Part shown: positions 1-11,283 of the stretch, piece by piece
Layout: every line of letters begins with the position of its first letter
Numbering within the stretch: position 1 is the first letter of the stretch
DNA from: Anniella stebbinsi
Lineage: Eukaryota > Chordata > Lepidosauria > Squamata > Anniellidae
DNA length: 64,000 nucleotides
Direction of reading: 5' to 3'
Assembly: GCA_029215795.1 (NCBI GenBank)
Contig: JARDYH010000001.1
Location: forward strand, 113,672,533 to 113,736,532
Notes under the pieces: generated by a model
Told to the model about the DNA's origin: nothing
The model's input: the letters and a program-made list of their open reading frames with translations, nothing else
The model's database searches: none
Program-made: the position numbers and the translations under genes

Positions 1-1600
1 CCTGGTTGTTTAAAATCATTTAACTTAGAATTTTTACAGCTCAAGATGTCTCCAACCACAAGAGCTGCCTAGGATTCCTAAAAATTTATATTTGCTGTAA
101 TTACTGTCAATTCTATGATGATATTATGTTTACTCTCTGCATTATTTCATTTAAGCACTGCTGCGCCAATACCTTCAGTTTGTTTAGTGCCTGACGCTAA
201 CATGCACAATCTATGTTTGATGTTCATGGTCACAATGGTACCTTGTATTATGAACATCTGTTAACTGCCAAGCCAAGTAGCCTTTATACCTACTGCCTTT
301 GTTACCCCAGACATTGTTGTAGCGATATTTTTGAGTGTCTAAAATCACTCCAGTTATGTGCCTTCTGCTATCATGTCACTGGCATTTAGAATACATAATT
401 AGCATAAGACTGTTAAAATCCTTGCTGTTGTAAATAATTATTCTGCTTGCACTGAAAAATTTTGGTTATAAGAGAATTATAACTCTTCCTATCCTTTACA
501 TTTATGCAACTTTTCCTATGTTCCAGCAAACTATACAGCTATGGCTGATAGTATCTGTAACAGATAGCACATCCAAGACCCTGATTTATCGTTTTTCTTT
601 AATCACACAGCCACTAATTTCACCAAGGCACATATCAATGTGCTTGCTTTAGGTTACCTCACTTTGCCTGTACAAATTGTTCACCTCATTGCTCTGATAC
701 AGTTATTGTTGATTCACAACTGTCTGATTTGTCTGATGGGTCTCGAGCTGTTCTAAGAGCCATCACTAACACTTCATCCTTAAAATCCTACCCTGAAATC
801 ATTGCACAAGAAAATAGATGCTGTATTCTTAGATTAACATGTTGTTTAGAAAAAAATGTTAAAACTACTAGCAATATATTGTACGTGATCTGCAACTTGA
901 AGTCATTGAACTACATTGAAATCAATGCAAAATTGTTTTGCAATAGACTATCTGTTAGCAACAACTAGAAAGTTCTGTAAATTAGTACGCCCTGCTAGTT
1001 GAGAAGTACATTTCCATGACTTGTCAAACTATTGAAGATCATTTGTCTAGTTTAGCATGCTTCATTCAAAACAATGTTCATACACAATTCTCGGTGTTTT
1101 CTTAGTTAACAAAATGGCTTTCTAATTTTACATATCTCAGACAGCTATTTTTCTATGTCATTCGTGAAATAGCTATTATAAAATCCTTAGGTTGCCTTGC
1201 TCAATGTATCCCTTCACTGTTAAAGTTGGTAAAAGATTGCTTTACCTGTACTTCATATTCTACACACAAACCACCTCCTTATTGACTTAAAAAACAGAAT
1301 AAAGAAGAAATCAGATGAAGGAACTATCCTAAGAAAAAGTATTGTAGGGCATACCCTGGTGCTTTCTCCTACCTGGATCTTTCTATCTGTTATCTCTTTT
1401 TCGCTACACGCAAAATGTCCTAGCTACATACAGGCTGTTCTACCTTCAGCTTGCCAGCATCAGGCTAGGAACAAATGTTGCAGTAATGATGTAGCGTCTT
1501 ATTCTGAAGTCTATTGTTTTGCTTTATAACAAACTCCTTATTAATCAAATTCACAAAACTTCTTCTTAAATTTAATTAAGGGAAAGAGATGAGATGAAGG
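1..1600. other. AT-rich stretch, no gene recognised
   Basis: No conserved open frame, splice-flanked exon or complete repeat is evident. The part just upstream of the candidate LTR could be decayed internal sequence of the same element, but nothing in it identifies a gene. Segment 1268-1500 is loosely similar to 1520-1735. Confidence 0.4.
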
Positions 1601-1609
1601 GCAGAACAC

Positions 1610-1961
1610 GGCTGGCCCTGATGTAGAATCACCTAGTTCTTTCTGTCTCCCTAATCTCTCTGTCCTGCTATATACAGAATGTTCCTGCAAGCTAGTTGTA
1701 TTTCTCTGTCCAGCAACAATTGTTGCAGTACCAATGTAACAGAAGTCATGATTGCCATATTCTATGTTCCATTGTATTATCCTATGACAAGCCATAATGT
1801 GTGTGTGCTCTACCGTGTGTGTAATCACGCTGTGTCCTCATGCACAGCAACCTTTTGTCCCCGTGGACAGCATTGCTAGAGATCTATATAAGTCAAGCTA
1901 ACAAACAATAAACAGTTTTTCCTGCCTAGAACATCTCGGTGTGTGTGTCTTCACTCCTTCA
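1610..1961 (+). mobile_element. Candidate solo or 3' LTR of an old endogenous retrovirus
   Basis: A TATA-like box (CTATATAAG, 1884-1892) is followed about 15 bases later by AATAAA (1907-1912) and then a short tail ending CTCCTTCA at 1961. A TATA box almost abutting the polyadenylation signal is the arrangement found in alpharetrovirus-type LTRs. A purine-rich run lies at 1577-1603. No matching second LTR, primer-binding site or readable internal gene is present, so borders and class are uncertain. Confidence 0.4.
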
Positions 1962-2164
1962 CTAATAAAATGGCTTCAAAATCTCTACCTATAAAACGGA
2001 AAGTATGTGTGCGTCACGTATGTCCGGAAATGTTTACCCACTTCCAGATGAGTTAGAAACTTGACACGGTGACATAGTGATAGGTCTGGCTGTACAATGT
2101 ACCAGAAAAATCTCAAAACACTAATTTTGGGTGTTTAAGTATTTTTAAAGTATTTAATAAAAAC

Positions 2165-2820
2165 CAAGGCTTATGCCTACAACTCCCAGCATGCCTTGGG
2201 CCAGAGGCTGGACTTATTGGCCTTGGGTGGCCATTGTGAGTGCACAGGCGGGTGGATGCCACGTGTCTTTCATAACCTGACTTTTAAGGTTGGTCTTGAA
2301 CAGTCAACCGAATTCATTAAAGGAAACAACCTACATAAATGGGTTGTATCCATTTGCGCTACCTCCTCCCACCCTTTGCGTGGTTTTGAAATCATGACTA
2401 GATACAACAGCGTGGCTTTGAGGGGCCAAACATGCTCAAAGGCACTTCACCCTGATATCACTGTTTTCTCAGAATCTGGGGGAAGCAAGCACACAATGTT
2501 TGCCCTTAAGAGGGAGGGAGGGAGGGGAGGCACTCTGTTCATGCCCAGAAACAGACCTGACAAAGAGGGGAGGAAGTGCCCAGCCCCGGCCCTTCAGTAC
2601 AGGCTCCAGATGGAGCACTTGGTGGTTGAGAAGTGCAGGACAAGGCAATCCCAGCAGGATTGGCTGGAGCTGGGCATGTCCACTGACAGCTGCTTACATC
2701 TCCTCCTTGCTGATGCTACTCCTTCATGCTCTATGAGGAGCAGCATCGGCAATAAGAGGATGTCTCAGAAGATGTGGGCACGTGCGGGCTGCCAAATGCA
2801 TGCTGGGAGGTGTAGTACTG
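2165..2820. mobile_element. Segment bounded by inverted CTACAACTCCCAGCATGC arms (copy 1)
   Basis: The left arm, GCCTACAACTCCCAGCATGC, starts at 2175; the inverted partner GCATGCTGGGAGGTGTAGTA is at 2799-2818. The enclosed 600 bp contain a 210-codon open frame with no recognisable motif, which I regard as chance. Confidence 0.4.
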
Positions 2821-2948
2821 GTATGTAGAGTGGCTGATTTTAAATAAAATATAGGTCACTATCTCTCAGTCCTAACTCAGCCCCACTTTCCTGACCTCTC
2901 ACTAACTGTCTTTGTTCTCCTTCTAACTGACTTTCCCCAACTGCCACT

Positions 2949-2965
2949 CACCCCCCCCCCCCACC
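2949..2965 (+). repeat. Poly-C run
   Basis: Homopolymer of about 14 C followed by ACCACC. Confidence 0.8.
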
Positions 2966-3330
2966 ACCATTCCATTCTAGCCTCAGCTATCAATCATTCC
3001 TCCATTCCCTCTTCTGTTTCAATAGTAAAGTCAGGCTTTTACATAAAAAATCATAAACTTTATCCAGTAATTCTTGCATCTGTCTTGGAATGTTATGGTT
3101 TAGTTATAACAGGGGAAAACCATGCAACATAAAAAATCTCATCAAGTTAAAAGGCCCTGGAAAATACATATATATTAAAAAATCACTTTGCACTTAAAAG
3201 CCATTAATGCAGTCACCAGGCCAGCCTGCCTGGGAAAAAGAAATCCTTAAGCAGGGTGCCACAACTAAGAAGGCCCACTCTCCCATGACACCTCAGATGT
3301 ATTCAAAGATTAACGTTATTCAGAGAGCTA

Positions 3331-3672
3331 GGCTTATGCCTACAACTCCAAGCATGCCTTGGGCGGGTGGGAAGACTTATCAGGCTTTGGTGACCATCAT
3401 CTGGAAGTAGCTCACTATCCTGGGCCTGAAGGAAGAGTGCCTGGGTGGCTGCCTTGTTTACTAGGCACCATCTGGAGAAGAAGGGCAGGAGTCACAGCTC
3501 TGGGCCTACCACCGACGGCAACGGCCAAGCTACCTGTGAGTCAGCCAGCCAGCTCTCTCAGTATAGTGTGGACTAGCTCAGCCAGACGTTACTTCCCATG
3601 AGCTTTAGCAGCAGGACTCCCATTGGACAAGTTGGGCACCACAGCAAAAGGCATGCTGGGAGTTGTAGTTTT
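3331..3672. mobile_element. Segment bounded by inverted CTACAACTCC...GCATGC arms (copy 2)
   Basis: Left arm GCTTATGCCTACAACTCCAA from 3333 shares its leading GGCTTATGCC with copy 1; the right arm GCATGCTGGGAGTTGTAG is at 3651-3668. A further inverted arm (GGCACGATGGGAGGTGTAGG) is at 4344-4363, so this copy may extend to there with the L2-tailed element inserted in it. Confidence 0.4.
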
Positions 3673-3729
3673 TATTTTCTGTGTGGGACAAGGAAAATCA
3701 TGTTGACAGTTTCAAGGCAGCCCTGGCCA

Positions 3730-3900
3730 TGTGTTGAGGGGGGTGGAGAAACTAATTTAATTTGTTTTAAAGTTACCTCACAGGCTTAGGACTCCCGTAC
3801 CTTGCAGGGTTATCATGAGGGTGAGAGAAGAAAAAAAAGAAATGAATTTAATTTGTTTAAAAGTTAACTCACAGGCCTAGCACTGGCATGTGTTCTGGCT
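3730..3900 (+). repeat. Two-unit local duplication
   Basis: The stretch reading AATTTAATTTGTTTTAAAGT then CTCACAGGC at 3751-3784 recurs at 3843-3879 with a few changes. This is a diverged tandem duplication of about 90 bp. Confidence 0.5.
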
Positions 3901-3989
3901 GCTTTCCTTTTTTTCCATAATAATAACTTCAGAGCACATGCATACAACAATCCCCCCTGTCCACTGAGATCTGCTTCCCTACCATAAGT

Positions 3990-4596
3990 TATACAGATAT
4001 CTGGGCAATGCTGGGTATATTTTGAAAACATATTTCAAAATATCCATTTGGCATTTGGCAATATCTGAGGAGCCTGGGTTTGTTTTGTTTTTGTAGCTTT
4101 TTGAAGTGTTGAAGTGTTTTAAATGTACAGATTGTGTGTATGTTGTATGTTTTTGCTGTTTTAATTTTTGTATATTGTTTTTAATTGTTTTTAATCCTAT
4201 GTAAACCGCCCAGAGAGCTTCGGCTGTGGGGCGGTATACAAATGTAATAAATAAATATTTCTAGGTTTAAATCTTTTTTAGCTGGTAGTAAGGGTGTTGT
4301 GTGTCCTGATTGTTTTTGAAGTTTAGATGGCTGCTCTGGCCAAGGCACGATGGGAGGTGTAGGCATTTCAGGTAAAACAAAAAATGTGATTTATCAGGAA
4401 GCTCTAATTTAAAATACAGTTCTTATTAACACAGTTTTCCATTGATTCTAACAAGACAATTTACTAACTCAATCAAACCAAAACAACAATAACAACCAAC
4501 CAAAAGATGAATAAGTTGCAGAGAAATTTATTATTTATCAAATAATGTTATAAACATTATTCACGGACCTGAGCAATGCTGGGCATATCAGCTAGT
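3990..4596 (+). mobile_element. Possible Helitron 3' end
   Basis: A hairpin-forming CCTGAGCAATGCTGGG (4568-4583) is followed by ATATCAGCTAG and a T. Helitrons end in a short hairpin followed by CTAG and insert before T. A similar hairpin without the CTAG is at 4000-4020. No Rep/helicase gene or 5' TC end is seen. Confidence 0.25.
4060..4257 (+). mobile_element. Short element with L2-type 3' tail (copy 1)
   Basis: Starts at ATCTGAGGAGCCTGGG and ends with GTAAACCGCCCAGAGAGCTT, GGGGCGGTATACAAATG and a TAAA tail, the 3' end also carried by the L2 LINE at 37.9-39.6 kb. It is nearly identical over its whole length to 29939-30158, and both copies begin at the same base. It is either a SINE using an L2 tail or an identically truncated L2. 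Confidence 0.75.
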
Positions 4597-5097
4597 ATGA
4601 TGTAAAACTGAAATGGCAATCCAGTGCACAGCTACTTGGCAGTAAGGCTCTTTGAACTAAATGGGATTTACATCTAAGTAGGGATGCCTATGACTGGCTG
4701 AAAAAGAGCAAAATTGTGGAGGAGGATGCCCAAGGTAAATAAAATGAATATTCTTACACAAATCAGTAAACCTTTTGTGCCACTGTTTCAGTTGGCTTTC
4801 AAATGTTTATGAAAAGTAACAAAGTAATATTTTTATTATTACTATAACAGCTGTGATGGTAATGTTAAGGCCCCACAGTAAATTGAGTATTCCACCCTGT
4901 TAAATGATTTGGGAGGTCATTCTAACCTTTATAAAATCGAAACAGTTTGATCAATCTTTCTGAAATTTTCAGGTGACAGAAAAAAATGTTGATTGTATAT
5001 ACCCTGGAAATATCAGGATGTTTGGTGAGTTTTTGATGGAGTAAGAGCAGATTAAAGACAAAAAGCAGAATAAAAAAAATCCCTTTGGCAAAACTGA

Positions 5098-5114
5098 CGG
5101 GGGGGGGGGGGGAG
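5098..5114 (+). repeat. Poly-G run
   Basis: Homopolymer of about 14 G followed by AGG. Confidence 0.8.
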
Positions 5115-5587
5115 GCAACCATTTTGTATGCTGAAGAGATTCATGTTTTCACTTGAAACAATGAACGCTTTCTATTATTCTTGTATTGGAATTGGTGAAA
5201 AAGTTGTTTTTTTCAAAATTCCATTTAATTTCATCTTTGAAAAAAACTTTTTTACATGTAATTACAGTCAATGGGACTAACCATAAGCCCACGCACACTC
5301 AGTAGTGCTCCCTTCCCCCCATCACAGCTGATTTAGGATCTTACGGAGGGAGGGGATGGGGACTGGACACCTGCCATTTATCTCATATTATCAATAGCTG
5401 AGAAGGAGAAAGATTACACTGTTCAGTGGGTTCATTGGGGGTGCTGAATCTGATGGGAAATATGGGGACACCCCCCCAACTCTGTTAGGAAACCAGCACA
5501 TGAAGAGGGCTCTTCTCACACTCTGATTTTCAAGCAGATTCAACCCCCTACCCCGCAGCCCACCAAACAGAAACTGATAAGAATTAG

Positions 5588-5792
5588 GAGGGGAGAGACT
5601 GTGGCTTAGTGGTAGAGTATCTGCTTTGCATGCAGAAGGTCCCAGGTTCAATCCCCGGCATCTCCAGGTAGGGTAGGAAAAACTCCTGCTCGAATCCCTG
5701 GGGAGCCACTGCCAGTCAGTGTTAACAATACTGGGGTACAATGACCAATGGTCTGACTCAGCATAAGGCAGCTTCCTAGGTTCCTATGACTT
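5588..5792 (+). mobile_element. tRNA-derived SINE (squamate type)
   Basis: The head has a pol III A-box-like TGGCTTAGTGGTAGAG (5600-5615) and B box GGTTCAATCC (5645-5654). The body contains CCACTGCCAGTCAGTGTTAA and the tail runs AAGGCAGCTTCCTAGGTTCC. I recognise this head and tail as a SINE widespread in lizards and snakes. Other copies lie on the minus strand at 37766, 39778 and 52310. Confidence 0.85.
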
Positions 5793-5794
5793 AA

Positions 5795-6215
5795 TAAGTT
5801 CTACTGAAGAGAGTAAAGTGATAAAAAGGGGAATGATGAAAAGGGAGTGTCCACTTCACTTGACACCAGGTAAAGCAGGCAGAAATTCAACTGAAAAAGA
5901 TGGTAGCCTATCTCTGTATGAGATGTTTGGGATGAGACAGACTAACATCTGCCTGTGCTGATGGGAGCTGGGAAGATTACAGTGGGAGTAAGGTACAGTG
6001 GTTAGAGAAACAATACTATTTTAGTTTTGATTCACAGGGATGATTAGTTAAGAACCTCCAGGAAACACGGCCAGAAATTCAACCGGGAAAGATGGTAGTC
6101 CAATCTCTGTATCAGCTGTTTGGAATGAGGTAGGTGAACATTTACCTACACTAATAGGAGCTGGGAGGACTCCTTGAGTTCTACTGAAGAGAGTAATGTA
6201 CAATGGTGAGAGTGA
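5795..6215 (+). repeat. Diverged two-unit tandem duplication (about 200 bp)
   Basis: The blocks CAGAAATTCAACTGAAAAAG (5880) and CCAGAAATTCAACCGGGAAA (6071) begin two parallel stretches that both continue through GATGGTAG, ATCTCTGTAT, a GGAATGAG-like word and GGAGCTGGGA. TTCTACTGAAGAGAGTAA occurs at the outer ends (5799 and 6179). Confidence 0.65.
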
Positions 6216-6448
6216 TGCATGTTTACTTAAAAGAAAAGGCCATTATGTTCTGGCTGGCTTACTCAAAAGTAACTTCCATTTTGCAATTTTTATTTTGCAT
6301 CAATATGCAGAAGCCTAGTGGAATAGTGGAACAGTAACAAGAAATTTGGAGGGTCTGATTCCCTTCATTAGGAGTTTTTAATTATATCTCATTTGAGGCA
6401 AAAGTGAACTCAGAGGATAAAATCTAAGGTGTATCCAGACTGTTTCCT

Positions 6449-6535
6449 AAGCAATTGTTAGTGTGTGTGTGTGTGGTGTGTGTGTGCTACGCAATTGTTA
6501 GTGTGTGTGTGTGTGTGTGTGCTACGCAATTGTTA

Positions 6536-6575
<40 letters not shown>

Positions 6576-6576
6576 G
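6449..6576 (+). repeat. Composite minisatellite ending in (TG)n(AG)n
   Basis: Three units of GCAATTGTTAGTGTG plus a variable TG run, the later two beginning CTACGCAATTG, then pure TG and AG runs to 6576. Confidence 0.85.
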
Positions 6577-6803
6577 TAGGATTGGTGCATAATAAACTTT
6601 GCAATCATCTCTCTATGGGGCACAGAGGGATACTTCTAGCCTGGAGCTAGTAATAGCTAAGAAAAGGATGTCAACAGCAAGCTATTCGTTACCATGAGAA
6701 CTAACAGAGTTTCATTCAACTTTTCTCTTCCCACCAGTCTCCTCCCCTCCTCAGTTCCTGTTTTATAAAAAGGGAGAGAGAAAAGAGTTACAAGGTAACT
6801 TAT

Positions 6804-6855
6804 TATCTTGACTTGTAAAAAGAAGTCATTATATTGACTTGTAAAAAGAAAAAAG
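6804..6855 (+). repeat. Short two-copy tandem repeat
   Basis: TATTGACTTGTAAAAAGAA follows a near copy, ATCTTGACTTGTAAAAAGAA, about 28 bp earlier. Confidence 0.6.
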
Positions 6856-6859
6856 TAAC

Positions 6860-9600
6860 CCCCTCACAGTCAAACTGTCCACAAAGTCTTCAGAATTTTG
6901 CAGCCCCTAGGAGAGGAGAAATCAAGACAAATGCAGGCTCACCAGATTAAAAACTATTAGCCTATTCTTTGATCAGAAGTACTAAGTCACCAGAAACAAG
7001 ATAATTCGGTTGGCTTTCCCACCCTGTCTTTTATTTTGAAGAGCGCAGTCATGTTTTCCCCTCACAGTGTACCTCTGAATGTGTCATAGTTCAAAATTGG
7101 GAAAACAAAGGTAACAGCAGGAAGCATGACTGAGCTTCAAGATCTCTGAAGGTTCCTCAAATCTACCCATGAAATTCTCCACCTGAACCTCAAAATTAAT
7201 ACGGTGCCCTAGTTTTATGATCAGATACAGCATAACTTCTGAAGCTAAGTTATTGATCTGAAAATGGGTTTGAACTCATAAGCCTCACTTTGATTTTATA
7301 TTAGATATTGATATGGCATAAGGTCCAGGTTGCAAGTGGCTTGGTTGTGAACTGAATAATGTCTTAAAGTCAATTCCTCAAACAAACCCATGAAATTCAA
7401 TAAACAAAAAACTATGGGTTAACAAACAAACAAAAAAGTTAAGGCTGTGCAGTTTTAAACCAAACTCCAAAATGTTGTTCATCATCCATTTCCAAAACCC
7501 CCACAGATACCCCTGCTTTTCATATTCTCCATTCTGCCCTCATGGCTTATCTGCTTGGTGAGAATGAGAATTTCACTTGCACTCTCTGCCTCCTTAGGTG
7601 TTAAGGCTTATGAAAGTTAGCTTGCAAATTCCCTGCTTTTAGCCTTGTACATCCTTAACCTTTTGGGAGGGAAACAAAAGGTTTTTTTGTTTATTGAATG
7701 TACATATAGATTGGCATTCAAGTTGACAAGTGGAAGACAGTGGTTAATGATCAAGAATGTAAAATACTGCTAAAGGAGTGATCCTAGAGCCCCTAGACAT
7801 TGTTTGAGGAGCCACAGGATACTGGGGATTTCCCCCCACTCCTACGCTGCAAACAGCAGGGGGAATCGAGATCCGACCTCCCTACTCCTGCAGCCATTGC
7901 GGAAAGAACCATGCTGGCAACCCTCTGAGGCCAGAAAATTGACCTCAGACAGGGAGGAAAGGGGGTGTTCTGGTGGGCAGGGAGGAGAGGAGACTTAAAA
8001 GGCCAGAGTAGAGCCATCCTGAGGCTTCTCCAACCTCCTTCCCTCTCCCTTTGAAACACCATTGCTAGAGAGCAAAAACCCAGAAAAGTGCAGGGTGGAA
8101 GGATGGGGAGGTGAAGGTCACCTCTGCCGCTCCTCCCATCTTGCACCGGATGATCAGAAGCCTCCAAGTTCAGGGGCTTCTGACAGAGGGTGCAATCAAC
8201 AGGATTGTGCTCTATATAGCCATTTTTAAAGGGCCAGACATATGCTGGTTTTGCAAATAATTTAAAAGAGTAAAGACACCATGAACAAAGCTCAATGAAT
8301 AAATGCCACCATGTTGTGAGAATTCGTCTTGTCATGTTACATATCAGTAGTAAATATACAGCAGCAAGAGGGCATTCTTAGCACATTCATTGCTCAAGTT
8401 AAAACAGAATTTAGAACCTATCTAATCATTTTTGGCAATAATGCCAGCTTCCTCAAACACTTTGGCACAGCTCAGCATCTGATAAAGCCTAATCTGAATG
8501 GCTGCAACATCCTCCTACATTCCATCTTTAGACTCTAACTGAATGCAGACTCCATGGCTTGAACATCAACCACTTTCTTCATCCTCCTTCCCCCATTTTA
8601 CTTTGTCTACTTTCTTATCTGAAGAACTTGAAGGTTTACACACCATGTTCTGACCTTGATTTAGCCTAATGAAAGTCTTGTCTACAGCTTTTGTGATAAT
8701 GGAGTGAAATACTTAATGACTGGAGATTTAAAGATCTAGATCAAACTAGGAATGAGTTAAAATAAGTTTGGTCAACATTTCAATGCAAACTCACCAAATA
8801 TGCACCTCCCAAACCTAAACATAACCTGGAATGCAGTTTACTGCTAAAATCCACATATTTCCAAATTTGCAGTGCATATATGCTTTCTGTACACAAAAAT
8901 ATGTATATTCCACAGATGTGTACAAAAATGTTTGTATTTGAAAAGACATACAAAAAACCCCTCTTTATTCAATGGGGAATATACATGCATTTGCAACAGC
9001 ATAGACAAAAGTGCACACAAAAACACATGTATTTCGGAAAATTTGTACAAAAATGGGGATTTTAAAATGCATACAAATGTCATGCAAACTTAAAAAACTG
9101 CATTCCAAAGCACAATCAAGTTGGAATGAACATATCATTGTAAAAATGACACAGCAAAATCAAGCTTGGCATATTTGCCAACATAAAAGCTACTAATTAA
9201 TCCTATAAATATAAAGCTTTAAAACAATTAGCTAGTTGTGTGCTTTCCACTTCCTGAAGCAGTGAAGTTCCAGAGGCAGCTCTACCTCAGTTTAGTTTCC
9301 TCAGAACACTGGAGACTTATATTGGTTTTGTAATATTTGGCTTTGTTTACAATATACAAGTAGAACCTACATGGAGGTAAGCAGGATATACACTCCTATC
9401 GTGATGAAGCAGCTCCACAATCCCATATTAATTGGCTGCCTCTTGTGAATCCAAAGCATACCAAATGAGAGACAGCAGCATGCACCAGTCTTCCCCAAAT
9501 CTCCAGTATAAGTTATTGTAATGCACTAGGGAAAACTGGGGCAGAAAAACATGGATTGAAGCGGTGGAGCAACTACTTCAGTGAAGGTTATCCCTGATTA
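6860..9600. other. Intergenic stretch, no gene recognised
   Basis: Open frames at 7793-8538 show no known domain and do not end at splice sites that I would trust. Segment 8860-9090 is rich in repeated GTACAAAAATG/TTTGTATTT-like words, giving overlapping open frames on both strands; it looks like a low-complexity relic rather than coding sequence. Confidence 0.5.
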
Positions 9601-9606
9601 GACTAA

Positions 9607-10051
9607 GGGCATGTCTACACCTAAGGGTGTAGAGGGGGGGATCGCAGACTTACCTGCTTCCACGATCCTCTTCCAGGGTCTACACTGCCGCGCAAAGTCC
9701 CAGGAGGAAAGACTGACATCGCGAGCGCTATTTTTTAAAAAACTGAAGAACAGCCATATGCCCTGATCCATGGAAAAGGTAAGGAAAAGAAACTGTGCAA
9801 CCGCACCCACCCTGCCATCCGAAGAATGGTGAAATTGCTCCCCCCCATGGGCACGGAGCCACCCATGATGCTGCGCCACACCAACCACAGTCCTCGGGAT
9901 GGTCCCGGGACCACGAAAAAGTTGGGATATCCCCGGGTTCCATTATCCCGGAGTTGTCCCCAGGTCATCCCCGGTTGATCCTGGGATCCCCTGTACGTCA
10001 TGTGGAAGCACAGGGACAACCTTGGGATAAAGGCCTGGTGTAGACATGGCC
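9607..10051. mobile_element. MITE with GGGCATGTCTACACC termini (copy 1, 445 bp)
   Basis: Begins GGGCATGTCTACACCTAAGG and ends GGTGTAGACATGGCC, an inverted repeat of about 15 bp. The interior is GC-rich with CCCGG-type words. A second copy of matching length is at 11284-11729. No transposase is encoded and no clear target duplication is visible. Confidence 0.75.
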
Positions 10052-11283
10052 ATATAATTGTTCTGGCCCCTGAAGAGATTATGCAAACCCAATCACTAAT
10101 TCAGGTTTCTGCTACAGAAGTGAATCTGTTTCTTCCAATCCACTCATATGGCATGCTGGTGCTGGGCTTTCTTGCTTATTTCTTAAACACAGAACACAAT
10201 GCTAACACTATTTAAGTATTGCTGTGAAGTTGCCAGTACTTTGGAAGCAAATACAGCAGGTGAGTTGATCTGCAACAATATTTATTTTAATCCTGTAGAA
10301 CAAGCTTCTACTGACACAGCTACTGATTATCTTATGATTTAATACTTCAGCTTAAGTATTTTAATAGCTCCTTTAACTGTTAGAGCTATTTCATGAATTG
10401 GCTTCTAGTAAAACAACACATCTTGGGCCAATTTTAATGATGTTGTTGTCAGTGCTTAGTCAACACTCATATGATGAAACAGTACTGATTGAAGCATAAA
10501 AGGCTTCTTATTCACTTGTAATGCAATACAACTTAAATCTTTAATTGCTTCAAACAACAACTTTCCAGGAGACTGGTGGCCAAACTAGACAGTACTTTAA
10601 ATCCATATCTAGCAGCTATATCTTTTTTTGTTGTTGTTTTACATTTTTACTCCAGAGTATGCAGAGAGGGTCCAATCCAGAGCACAACCACAGCAGTTAA
10701 AGCCTTAATTATCATCCAGATCACACCACCTGCACCTACTGTAGAGTAAATTTTTAAAACGTGATAGATACGGATAGCAATGTCTGTTTTGGCCCTTTAA
10801 CTGGTCAATGTGCCCCACTTCAAATTCTCTTCCAAGACTGCATAATGCAACCCAACTACCCCAGTGTCATACTGCCCTCTACCCATGCCTACTGAGATGG
10901 GCGTTCCCCAACAACTAATTGATAAGGCACATAACAAAAGGCAGGTAGAAAATAAATTGCAGTCAAAAACAAAATACCTTAAGTCACTCAATAAAGTGCC
11001 ATTGACACAACATACAACAAAAGTCCACGATCTTACAAAAGTCCACGATCTTACAAAAGTCCACGATCTTACAACTGGGCAGATTATAACATTCCCAATA
11101 TAACAACAGGGATATTCGGTTTATGCTCTCCTCTCTCCCACCAACAAACACAAAAACTTTTTCTCAAGAACTCTGCCTTTCACACAGAGAATGTCCAACC
11201 ACCTGTCTCCCACCCAGGGGCAGAAAATCCTTCATTCAAGATCTCCTGCAGCACAACATTTAAACCCTCTTCTGTTAAACTTT
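10052..11283. other. Spacer between the two 445-bp MITEs
   Basis: AT-rich DNA without a recognised gene; its only notable feature is the 18-bp minisatellite at 11018-11071. Confidence 0.5.
11018..11071 (+). repeat. Three perfect 18-bp tandem units
   Basis: CAAAAGTCCACGATCTTA occurs three times without a mismatch. It happens to keep an open frame (KVHDLT repeated), but nothing around it suggests a protein. Confidence 0.95.

Noticed and set aside
2196..2828. 210-codon open frame
   Set aside because: It lies inside a segment bounded by inverted arms and shows no domain or splice context.
5600..5660. tRNA gene with A and B boxes
   Set aside because: The boxes belong to a SINE head followed by the SINE body and tail; the cloverleaf is not maintained.
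7793..8335. 180-codon minus-strand open frame
   Set aside because: No recognisable motif, no flanking exon and composition like the surrounding DNA.
8844..9196. Four overlapping open frames on both strands
   Set aside because: They arise from an A- and T-rich local repeat of ACAAAAATG-type words, not from selection for coding.
10864..11103. Open frame with a KVHDLT triple repeat
   Set aside because: The repeat is an 18-bp minisatellite whose length keeps frame by chance.
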